Shown in pieces: positions 1 to 7,069 of a DNA stretch of 64,000 bases. The notes under the pieces are model-generated. The model was not told where the DNA came from. It did not search any database and saw only the letters and a program-made list of their open reading frames with translations. Both the position numbers and the translations under genes were made by a program. The DNA is from an uncultured Bacteroidota bacterium (GTDB taxonomy: Bacteria; Bacteroidota; Bacteroidia; Chitinophagales; Chitinophagaceae), in the NCBI GenBank assembly GCA_903835005.1, contig CAILLK010000048.1:1-64000 (forward strand). The letters run 5' to 3'. Each line of letters begins with the position of its first letter. Position 1 is the first letter of the stretch.

Positions 1-257
1 ATTTTGACTAGTCGCAACTTATCAAAGGCCTTGCTACAGGCGCCAGACAGAAATTTCCCATAGGCGTAAAAAATAAAATACCCCACATTTGTGTTGATTA
101 TCAACGATTTAGTTGTTTAAAATGTCCCATTTATGCCCCATGTGGGTAATTTTTTGTCTGAGCACGATTCTATGGATTTACATGTTTCATTTTATAATGT
201 ACAGGTTTAACTTCAACTTTGGAAAATGCAGCCTCCCGAAAAAGGTATTTTGTTTGG

Positions 258-292
258 TTATCCCATTGTCTCAAAAAAACGCGATGGGATAA
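258..292. repeat. 9-bp inverted repeat
   Basis: The arms TTATCCCAT (258-266) and ATGGGATAA (284-292) are perfect reverse complements separated by 17 bases. Further GATTATCTCAT and TTATCTCAC copies follow at about 339-360. It could be a protein-binding dyad or the remnant of a recombination site. No gene start is close enough to assign it. Confidence 0.45.
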
Positions 293-530
293 TGGTAATC
301 GCTGAAACCCTTGCTGGTGGCTAATATAAATAAATTTGCGATTATCTCATCTTATCTCACTGGTTAATGTGAAAATGTGGTAATGTGGTAATGCGAAAAT
401 GTGAAAAATTTTTCCATTAAATCATTTTGTTTTAAGGTTAGGGTATAATTGAAAGTAGGTTTATTATTTTATTATACTTAAATTATTGGTTATCAAAATT
501 TATTACAAATATTTATTATGAAAAATAGGG

Positions 531-600
531 TATAATCAGGTATAATCGGGTATAAAAAGGTATAAAAAGGTATAAAAAGGTATAAAAAGGTATATTTCGG
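531..600. repeat. 10-bp tandem repeat array (TATAAAAAGG)
   Basis: Seven consecutive 10-bp units can be read in register. Two begin TATAATC, four are exactly TATAAAAAGG (551-590), and the last is TATATTTCGG. Another GGGTATAAT copy lies near 442-450. The A-tracts recur once per helical turn, the arrangement known to give intrinsically curved DNA. The array sits about 280 bp beyond the stop of the last island gene, so it is not an obvious promoter for that operon. Confidence 0.8.
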
Positions 601-770
601 GTATAATGTATCATGGAATTCCTGGCAAATTGCCTTTCGATACCTCAGGAGGATACTAAATTATTTAATAGTTTAATAAGCTCTAATTAGTCATTAAATT
701 TGGAACAAAGGTATGATAAGTAGACGACAATTCCAAATTTTCAGGCTTATTTATTTTATGGGGTTGGAAA

Positions 771-845
771 CGCCAGTTGCAAACTGGCGAGATTGTGCGG
801 ACAGGTCGGCTATGCACTGGGCTTTGCTACAGATCTGCGCCAGTT
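771..845. repeat. REP-like palindromic element
   Basis: CGCCAGTT (771-778) and AACTGGCG (782-789) form a hairpin with a three-base loop. The right arm can pair again, with one bulge, to TCTGCGCCAGTT at 834-845, giving two nested dyads around a GC-rich core in otherwise A+T-rich DNA. A related TTGCTACAG..GCGCCAG string occurs at about 32-46 and again at 824-843. This resembles repetitive extragenic palindromes, but no associated transposase is visible. In the minus direction it might also act as a weak transcription stop for the island operon. Confidence 0.45.
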
Positions 846-875
846 GAAAACTTGACGTAAACTTAAAATAGCTTA

Positions 876-1928
876 TTAATCATCACCCCAAATATTAACT
901 GTTTTTGCATTATATAATGTCACTTTGCATTTTATTTTTTGTTTAATCCTATTTATATGTTCCATATCTGCATCCGAATAAACACCTATATAAACACTCC
1001 AAAGTCTATTTGGTACTTTTTTCCCAAAATGAGCAGCATTATTTATTGCGTCAATTATATGCGCATCATAATCACCAAAATTAAAACCAAAAGTAATTAA
1101 TGATCCCTCTATTGATGAAAGTTTATCATAACAAAAAGAAAGGTACTTATTATGCATTATATGCGTAAGTTTCTCTCTTGAATCACCAGCAGTAACGAAT
1201 ATTGGATATTCCTTCCTTTCCATTCTTTGTTTCACTTTATCTAAAAGATAATGATTACTGTCATATTCCTCTTTGATTATATCAACTCCTGTGTCAAAAA
1301 GTGGAAGTGTGCCATGCAAATAAAATATCGTCTGTTCTCTTTTGTATTTGCCCCATCGTAATTCCGAATATTCTACGATGTCATTTGATCGAAATTCCTC
1401 TGTGTAGCGTTCAGAATCTCTACCAAAACCATCAATAGCATGAACAGATTTATTTCTGATCAATACCCAATACAGAAGTAGGTCATAATTAGTTGAAAAA
1501 ACATATCCATTACTTGACAGATAGCTTTCGAGAAAACTATAACATGATCTACTTTTACCTTCAGGTATTGTAAAAACATGTTCTGGATGCAATTCCTTAA
1601 CAGCATCGATTAAACTGGTTTTCAATTTTTCGCTGGCATTATTAATCCTCGTTACTAAATCTTTATCTGAACTGAAAATTGAAGCAATTAAGCAAAAATT
1701 GTCTAATTGCTGCATTATTAATTCAAAGTTCTTAGTATTTAAACTACTAAAAAGTTTTTTAATTAAATCATCCTCTATGTTTTCGATAAATTTACTCAAT
1801 GCCGTATATGAAAATATATCAGAATTATAAGCTATGCTAAATCCATTGCCAAACAATAGATGTTTAGTTCTTTTTCCATTAAGATGTGTTTGTACATCTT
1901 GATAAGATATTAAATCCTCTAATTTCAC
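876..1928 (-). CDS. SIR2-like domain protein (DUF4917-type), putative defence effector
   Basis: This 350-residue protein lacks a signal peptide and membrane segments. It carries SIR2-like signatures: FGNGFSIAY at residues 26-34 (nucleotide-binding loop), STNYD at 145-149 and YLHGTL at 203-208 (position of the catalytic His). A conserved TFGFNFGDYDAHI stretch follows at 279-291. This pattern matches the DUF4917/SIR2_2 group. Related SIR2-like proteins in anti-phage systems deplete NAD+ and halt infected cells, so an effector role is inferred. It is the last gene of the minus-strand island operon, 53 bases after the Abi-like gene. The start ATG at 1926-1928 fits the short gap. The family assignment is from memory of motifs; NAD+ cleavage is not shown. 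Confidence 0.72.
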   Translation of the reverse strand: MKLEDLISYQDVQTHLNGKRTKHLLFGNGFSIAYNSDIFSYTALSKFIENIEDDLIKKLFSSLNTKNFELIMQQLDNFCLIASIFSSDKDLVTRINNASEKLKTSLIDAVKELHPEHVFTIPEGKSRSCYSFLESYLSSNGYVFSTNYDLLLYWVLIRNKSVHAIDGFGRDSERYTEEFRSNDIVEYSELRWGKYKREQTIFYLHGTLPLFDTGVDIIKEEYDSNHYLLDKVKQRMERKEYPIFVTAGDSREKLTHIMHNKYLSFCYDKLSSIEGSLITFGFNFGDYDAHIIDAINNAAHFGKKVPNRLWSVYIGVYSDADMEHINRIKQKIKCKVTLYNAKTVNIWGDD

Positions 1929-1981
1929 AATAATATTTTTATGACTTTATGCTATTATATACATTTATTTAAGAATATAAA

Positions 1982-3124
1982 TTATAGTTCAGATATTCTA
2001 TTTTTAATTGTATCCCATTCAAATAGATCATCCCCACTTAAATTTTTTTCATTTTTGAACATATCTTTTGGCTTTATATAAAAATCCGCAAGTGGTAATG
2101 GGATGCTTTTTACAATAGTATATTTTTCCAATAATGTTTCATCTCTGTCTTTAAGTTCTATCCAAGGTTTTCCCAGTATTGACAAAGAATTATAATAAAT
2201 AAATAACTGTTCATATATTGATAATTGAGCCCTAAAAGTTTTCATATATTTCTTTTTTTCGGCCAAATCAATTGTATTGACACTATAATTATCTACAAAA
2301 TTTACTGTTTGAAATAAATGTCTGATATAATGGCTTAATTTTGTCGTATGACCATCAAATGGTACATATTGCAATTTAAACTCAAATTCAATGCCTTGAA
2401 CTGCAATTTTTTGCACTTCTTTATTGAAATTTTTTTTAAGTTCAATAAGATGTTTAATCAATCCAGTAGTAAATAAACTGTATTTTGAAGGTATCAAATC
2501 ATGAATTATTTTACTGGAATTTCTGCCAATTCCAAAAAAGAATACACAATAACTTATATTGTATCTTACATCATCTGAGATTTTTATATTTATATTATTA
2601 TTATATTTACTAAAATAAAACTCTTCTGTAACTAAATATGTATACCTTAATTCATTAAACATTGATAGAAAAGCTTTTCTTCCAATAATTTTTTTTGCAA
2701 TTTCAACATCTCTAACATTTTCCCTATGAATATTGATGAAAGAATAAAATTTGCTTTCAAACCGATCAATTTTCGTTGCTTTATCTTGTCTGGCAAATTC
2801 ATTCTGTTGAAGAATATTTGCTTTAAATTGAATCCAAAAAGCATAAAAAGTAACTATAATGCCTATTATCCCCAAAATCGGTGCAGTTGAACCTCCAATT
2901 ATATCACCGATTTCACCTGTAGTAGTAAATTTAATATTATAATAGTGTTTAATTAGGAAAGGTATAAACAATGATAACATGCATATAATTAAAATTATAC
3001 CCAAGAATAAATTGGGGCTTTTGCCATCATTATAAAGTTTTTTTTGAATTTTTAAACTTATAGCATAATGAGCAATAATAATTATCAAAATAATAGATAG
3101 CAACCCTGAAGTGAAAATATTCAT
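1982..3124 (-). CDS. Putative AbiC-like membrane abortive-infection protein
   Basis: This is a 380-residue protein with three predicted membrane segments near residues 5-23, 39-58 and 78-100. A charged segment rich in Lys, Arg and Gln follows, then a long cytosolic helical domain. The third segment, which ends TFYAFWIQFK before the QNEFARQDKA region, and the FESKFYSFINIHRENV motif (122-137) are typical of the Pfam 'putative phage abortive infection protein' family. Members are thought to arrest infected cells, but the mechanism is not established. It lies 34 bases after the UDG-fusion gene and 53 bases before the SIR2-like gene, all on one strand. Membrane damage or sensing at the membrane would be the natural inference. 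Confidence 0.68.
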   Translation of the reverse strand: MNIFTSGLLSIILIIIIAHYAISLKIQKKLYNDGKSPNLFLGIILIICMLSLFIPFLIKHYYNIKFTTTGEIGDIIGGSTAPILGIIGIIVTFYAFWIQFKANILQQNEFARQDKATKIDRFESKFYSFINIHRENVRDVEIAKKIIGRKAFLSMFNELRYTYLVTEEFYFSKYNNNINIKISDDVRYNISYCVFFFGIGRNSSKIIHDLIPSKYSLFTTGLIKHLIELKKNFNKEVQKIAVQGIEFEFKLQYVPFDGHTTKLSHYIRHLFQTVNFVDNYSVNTIDLAEKKKYMKTFRAQLSIYEQLFIYYNSLSILGKPWIELKDRDETLLEKYTIVKSIPLPLADFYIKPKDMFKNEKNLSGDDLFEWDTIKNRISEL

Positions 3125-3158
3125 ATTTCAAATGCTTGTAAAGTATATTATTATTTGA

Positions 3159-4274
3159 TTATATTTTGTAAGTTGATTCAATATTAAACTCAATTGGACT
3201 ATTATACATATTTATTTTATCTTTATTTTCTTTATATAATATATTACGCATTGGTTGTGTAAAATACACGCTTCTTTTTAAACCTGCGTTACTTTTATTT
3301 CCATATTCTTGTACAACTTCATCAATTAAAACTTTAATTTCTTCTGGCAAAAAAAATTTATCAATTAATCTTTCTTCAAAAAGGTTATAGGGTTGCCTAA
3401 ATAAGAGAATATTAACCTGACTTAGATTACGTATTTGCAAATATGGCAATGCTTTTTTAAGTCTATATAAATTTAGATCTGTCACATAGGGTCCATCTTT
3501 TTGTCTTATAATATATGAATTAGTTAATTTGTATCCAAACCTTTGAACACTTTTATATTCAATCAGATAAAATAACTTATGAATTGCAAAATATGTATAA
3601 CTATCTTTTATTGAAAATAAATAATCGACAATTAAAGCAACATTTAATGAAGATTTACCTTTCTGTGCTTTAGGCTTTTTATCAATTTTTTTCAAATAGT
3701 CTGCAACAAATTGGTAATCTGATCTCTGATTTGCCATACTCCGGCTCATCATTGCTCGTTGACCTGGATGGTATAAAGGAATTAATATTCTATCATTCCA
3801 TACATTTGCAGTTCTAACATGTTTTTTTAATATCAATGAATGGCGTTCAATAATATTTGTCGCTGCAAGTGCATTTGCTCCTAATGTTACAATTATTTCT
3901 GGGCAAATTAAATTTATTTGTTCAGATAAATATTTTGAACAATTTGTTAGCTCCAAAGTATTTGGTGTTGAATTATTTCCAGTATCATCTTTCGGATTAC
4001 AAAGTACTGCATTTGTAATATAAATATTGGATCTATTTAATCCAGCAAATTCAATAAGTTCTTCAAAATTATGACCAGATTTATCACCATGAAAAGGAAC
4101 TCCAGTATCATCTGCACCTAATCGTCCTGGAGCCTCTCCAATGAACATAATTTTAGCGTTGAGTGAACCAACTGATCTATTTAATACTCTTTGGCTTCCT
4201 TCCATTCTATGGCACAATATGCAATTATGCACATTCTTACATAATTCATCAAACTTTAGTTCTAATTCATTCAT
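3159..4274 (-). CDS. Uracil-DNA glycosylase (family 4/5 type) fused to a Panacea/SocA-like domain
   Basis: Residues 1-195 look like a family 4/5 iron-sulfur uracil-DNA glycosylase. CxxC is at 18-21, GEAPG at 46-50, YITNAVLCNP at 85-94, additional cysteines at 112 and 124 suit a 4Fe-4S ligand set, and YHPGQR at 168-173 holds the second catalytic motif. Typical enzymes stop near 200 residues. This one continues after a basic linker (about 197-208) into a second domain whose HKLFYLIEY and QKDGPYVTDL motifs resemble the Panacea (DUF4065/SocA) fold known from toxin-antitoxin control. The expected role is excision of uracil, or recognition of uracil-containing DNA, coupled to regulation. The gene sits 32 bases after the TS-like gene. 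The glycosylase call is firm; the C-terminal call is tentative. Confidence 0.75.
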   Translation of the reverse strand: MNELELKFDELCKNVHNCILCHRMEGSQRVLNRSVGSLNAKIMFIGEAPGRLGADDTGVPFHGDKSGHNFEELIEFAGLNRSNIYITNAVLCNPKDDTGNNSTPNTLELTNCSKYLSEQINLICPEIIVTLGANALAATNIIERHSLILKKHVRTANVWNDRILIPLYHPGQRAMMSRSMANQRSDYQFVADYLKKIDKKPKAQKGKSSLNVALIVDYLFSIKDSYTYFAIHKLFYLIEYKSVQRFGYKLTNSYIIRQKDGPYVTDLNLYRLKKALPYLQIRNLSQVNILLFRQPYNLFEERLIDKFFLPEEIKVLIDEVVQEYGNKSNAGLKRSVYFTQPMRNILYKENKDKINMYNSPIEFNIESTYKI

Positions 4275-4306
4275 GTTCTATTATTGCTTCTGCAGGTAAA
4301 TTTCAA

Positions 4307-5011
4307 CTAAGCAATTAATCTAACCAAATTATTTCTGGTGCTATTGTTGAATGCATTAATAGAATGGACTATTAATTTTCCTGGAATCCTTCCTGTATTA
4401 TTACATATAAATTCTAAAAGTTTAGCCAAGCCTATGAAATTACCGAATGCTTTATTGAAATAATCATGTTTTCTATATATAGCAACCAAGTCAATTGTGT
4501 TATCATTGTTAATTGTTATTTCTCCAAAATGCCAACAGGGAGCACCCATAGGCGCCACATTTGAGTTCAAGTTTACTGCAGTCAAATGGAATACTATATA
4601 ATGATGTTGTGGACTACCACCATTTAAAGCTATGATCGCATTTTCTAATTGATTAGCTCCATTGTTTTGAAAATGTTTATCAAAAGAAATTAATCGTTGA
4701 AAGTAGGTTCCCCAACGCCTATTATTCCCATTTAAATAAATTGACCTGTATTTTAAATATAAGTCACTTCTATTGGCGCATAAAATAGATAAATTATATG
4801 GGAAAATTGTATTCACTACATGGCGAATATGATCTGCATTTAAATCTATCCTCTTTGGATTTCGAACAGTGAGCCATGTCCGAAGATTAGTAAAATCACA
4901 TGGATGATCAATTGTAATTAATACATTTTCCTGTTGACCATTTACCAAAATAAGGTTTGATACTTTCAACCATGCGTCCAAACAGTTTATCTCATTTACT
5001 AATATTGCCAT
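4307..5011 (-). CDS. Thymidylate synthase-superfamily protein (possible dUMP/dCMP-modifying enzyme)
   Basis: This 234-residue protein is divergent but matches the thymidylate synthase/dCMP hydroxymethylase fold. PCWHFG (158-163) places a cysteine (C159) where the catalytic nucleophile sits. YRKHDYFNKAFGNFIGLAKLL (179-199) corresponds to the nucleotide-binding R-S-x-D and following Asn segment. KLIVHSINAF (212-221) matches the late His-x-Tyr region, with the Tyr not kept. RRWGTYFQRL (98-107) resembles the substrate-phosphate arginine region. No folA partner is nearby, and the neighbours are MazG-like (stop only 2 bases upstream of this start) and UDG genes. Either methylation or hydroxymethylation of a pyrimidine deoxynucleotide, or nucleotide sensing, is possible. 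It is unlikely to be the housekeeping ThyA given its divergence and context. Confidence 0.68.
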   Translation of the reverse strand: MAILVNEINCLDAWLKVSNLILVNGQQENVLITIDHPCDFTNLRTWLTVRNPKRIDLNADHIRHVVNTIFPYNLSILCANRSDLYLKYRSIYLNGNNRRWGTYFQRLISFDKHFQNNGANQLENAIIALNGGSPQHHYIVFHLTAVNLNSNVAPMGAPCWHFGEITINNDNTIDLVAIYRKHDYFNKAFGNFIGLAKLLEFICNNTGRIPGKLIVHSINAFNNSTRNNLVRLIA

Positions 5012-5013
5012 AA

Positions 5014-5892
5014 TTAATTTTTTCCGAGGTATAACAATTTTCTATTTTTCATGCTTATCAATATTCTTCCTCCTTTATTTTTTCTAAGTTCATCAAATAC
5101 TTTATAGGATTGAATTATAGCCGTTTCCCATTGCCTTGCCGGGCAATCTTTGACTTCGATACCACTCACCAATCGTCTGATATCTCTTAGTAGTTCCGAA
5201 TCAACACGATCTGAGTATTTAAAAAGCTGATGATTTTGAGCATGTGAATATACAAAAAGTGAAATAAGTTCTTCAATTATAGCTGCTCTCGCGCCGTCTT
5301 CAACTTCATCTATTTTATCCTTACTTTTTCTTTTATTTTCTAATAATTTTCTTATTACAGGGGACCAGCCTAGAAATGCAACATATCCAAAATGGAATAT
5401 ATCATGATATCTATACCCATCATCTTCATATGAATTATCTGTTATTGAATTCCCAATCTGCTCACCATCCTTTTCTATTTTTAAATATATTTTCCCTTCG
5501 TCAGTATATTCTGTGAACCTAACTTCAAATTCTTCCGGAAATCTTTCTTTCACAGGAAACGGTTCATCAAAATTTTTATATTCTGTAATATCATCGTCAA
5601 TCCATCTTTCTTTTATTTTTTTCAAATTTTTTATTGCAATTTCATTAAGGGACAATTTATAATTTGTCGCAAGATTTGAAACATACCAAAGAACATCACC
5701 TAACTCCTCTTCGAGTTGAGAATTAAAATTACTATACTTATCACCATCTCTTAATCTCTTTTTTAGTTCTGCAATAACAGATCCAGTTTCACCGACTATC
5801 CCTAGAAAAGGTATAACCTCATTAATTTTATTTTCACCAAGATAAACTTGTTGTGTTTTTTCTGCTTCAGCTTGATAAAAATTGAAGTCCAT
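5014..5892 (-). CDS. MazG-like nucleotide pyrophosphohydrolase with C-terminal extension
   Basis: The N-terminal part of this 292-residue protein has the all-alpha NTP pyrophosphatase signature: GIVGETGSVIAELKKRL at 31-47, then EEELGDVLWYVSNLA at 61-75, with E63 and D66 forming the second acidic pair. In the first helix E35 is present but the usual second Glu of the ExxE motif is Ser38, with E42 nearby. The remaining residues (about 110-292) form a second helical region containing YRYHDIFHFGYVAFLGW and EELISLFVYSHA, which may be a further pyrophosphohydrolase-like or substrate-selecting module. The protein likely hydrolyses (d)NTPs to NMP and PPi. It overlaps functionally with the TS-like gene that starts 2 bases after its stop, suggesting co-translation. 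Confidence 0.75.
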   Translation of the reverse strand: MDFNFYQAEAEKTQQVYLGENKINEVIPFLGIVGETGSVIAELKKRLRDGDKYSNFNSQLEEELGDVLWYVSNLATNYKLSLNEIAIKNLKKIKERWIDDDITEYKNFDEPFPVKERFPEEFEVRFTEYTDEGKIYLKIEKDGEQIGNSITDNSYEDDGYRYHDIFHFGYVAFLGWSPVIRKLLENKRKSKDKIDEVEDGARAAIIEELISLFVYSHAQNHQLFKYSDRVDSELLRDIRRLVSGIEVKDCPARQWETAIIQSYKVFDELRKNKGGRILISMKNRKLLYLGKN

Positions 5893-5931
5893 AAAAGAAA
5901 AATTTGGTTTTGTTATGTTTTCAATTGATTT

Positions 5932-6348
5932 CTATTGAAAATTCTGCAATTCAGATTTCAAAGAAGATATTTTATCCTGCACTTGAGTAATATTTTGTTC
6001 CATCGTAGAAATATTATCTTGAATAGATTGTATTTTAAGAGACTTATTTTTTATTTGTTGTGCTTTTTCATTTGCAGTCCTTAAAAATTTAAAACCTTTT
6101 AAATCATTCATCTTTGCATTTTCTACTTCAAGACTAGCCTTTTCGTTTTCCATTTGAAAACGTAGCTTTTTCAATTTTTCATTGTCCGTTTTGAACTCAT
6201 TTCCTATTTCATACTTATGCTCAATAGCATTTTTAATTGAGTCATCATGTTGTTGTTGAATTTGTGCTTTTTCAGATGCACTTGGCCCACAACTACTAAT
6301 TGAAAATATACAGAAGGCAAAAATAATCGTCAATAATAAGCTCCTCAT
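5932..6348 (-). CDS. Small coiled-coil lipoprotein
   Basis: This protein has 138 residues. The first 20 are a lipoprotein signal peptide ending in SISSC, with Cys20 as the lipidated residue. From about residue 28 to the end it is almost entirely charged heptad-like helix (KLKKLRFQMENEKASLEVEN and onward), so an extended coiled coil on the periplasmic side of a membrane is expected. No enzymatic motif is seen. It begins the minus-strand run, 39 bases upstream of the MazG-like gene. It may be the first gene of that operon or simply a neighbour. Its A+T-rich composition matches the island. No consensus promoter was found upstream. Confidence 0.7.
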   Translation of the reverse strand: MRSLLLTIIFAFCIFSISSCGPSASEKAQIQQQHDDSIKNAIEHKYEIGNEFKTDNEKLKKLRFQMENEKASLEVENAKMNDLKGFKFLRTANEKAQQIKNKSLKIQSIQDNISTMEQNITQVQDKISSLKSELQNFQ

Positions 6349-7069
6349 TTTAATGGATTTTTAAAAGATTTTTTTATGTAAATAATATCCTGCACAATAC
6401 TACATAATCATTTCCCCCTCAGCAACGGGAGTTTCTGCAAAACAAGGGGGGTATTTTCCCCGATATTTGTATTTTGAATTTATTTTTAATTGAAGACTGA
6501 TATATAATCATTTCAATCGCCTCAAAACCACCCTGGCCTATCAACCACCCCCTCCTTGAAAAAAGGAATTAACCACCTCCCCCTGCGGGTTGAGCTGCGC
6601 TCGTGCCCTTGCAGGCATCCTTGAAAAAAGGAGGTGAGTATGCAAATTTTCTGATGGGCGCGGGTTTAACCACCCCTGGTTGCTCTCGGCATTCGCCTCG
6701 ATCAACCGGTCCCCTCCTAAAAACAGGAGGGGAGTTGCGAACCTGGAGAGTATATCCGGATGGGCCCGGTATTTCCATCATTTCCGGAGGTTGCACAGAA
6801 GGATCAGTATTTCCAACTTACTTCGTTCGCCACCGCTGAAGCCAGGGCGGCACACGGTGGTAATGACCATCATTTTTATAGATATTTTGCATTGGAATGT
6901 TTTTCAGGCCCGATAGATATCCTCACTTGAATGGTGCCATCCACTTCAGCTTCATAGCTTCAATAAGCCCGGACAACAAGCTTAACTCCTGCAGGGATAA
7001 AAAAGTGAATTTTCAATTCAACCTGAAATAGCTCTGTTTCAACTACCTTTACTTCGCTTTTTTCTGCAA
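6349..7069. other. Intergenic region with palindromic repeats; no gene
   Basis: About 720 bases separate the minus-strand island from the plus-strand S41 peptidase. Open frames here translate to Pro/Gly-rich strings typical of repeat DNA, and none has recognisable domains. The stretch contains two copies of TCCTTGAAAAAAGGA and a longer CCCCTCCT hairpin, listed separately. Composition rises in G+C from about 6530 onward, marking the edge of the A+T-rich island. A TACCTTTA string at about 7045-7052 is a weak candidate -7 element for the S41 gene. Confidence 0.6.
6553..6733. repeat. Family of CCTCCTT-type intergenic palindromes
   Basis: Two identical 15-bp dyads TCCTTGAAAAAAGGA lie at 6553-6567 and 6618-6632. 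A third, stronger hairpin pairs 6710-6718 with 6725-6733 (9-bp stem, six-base loop). All three share a CTCCT stem and an A-rich loop. Such elements are commonly scattered between genes in Bacteroidota; their function is unknown. Together they generate false Pro/Phe-rich reading frames. Confidence 0.65.

Larger units (their letters stand above)
1..875. other. Repeat-rich non-coding flank of the accessory island
   Basis: No convincing gene lies here. The stretch is A+T-rich and crowded with short repeats: a 13-bp palindrome with a one-base centre at 93-105, an inverted repeat at 258-292, AATGTGGT-like tandem units around 367-410, a 10-bp tandem array at 531-600, and a hairpin pair at 771-845. 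It lies downstream of the last gene of the minus-strand island operon. This looks like the edge of an accessory region, but no integrase, target-site duplication or tRNA is visible at this edge. A plus-strand frame is open from base 1 to a stop at 61-63. It could be the tail of a gene lying to the left, but about 20 codons are too few to call. Confidence 0.6.

Noticed and set aside
1-63. Possible 3' end of a gene entering from the left on the plus strand
   Set aside because: Only about 20 open codons with no recognisable motif; cannot be distinguished from chance.
2647-2844. 65-codon frame inside the Abi-like gene
   Set aside because: Same strand, different frame, fully inside a gene with clear membrane and family features; low-complexity translation.
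6569-6916. Three overlapping 75-78 codon frames on both strands
   Set aside because: They translate palindromic intergenic repeats into Pro/Phe/Gly strings and have no domain or expression signal.
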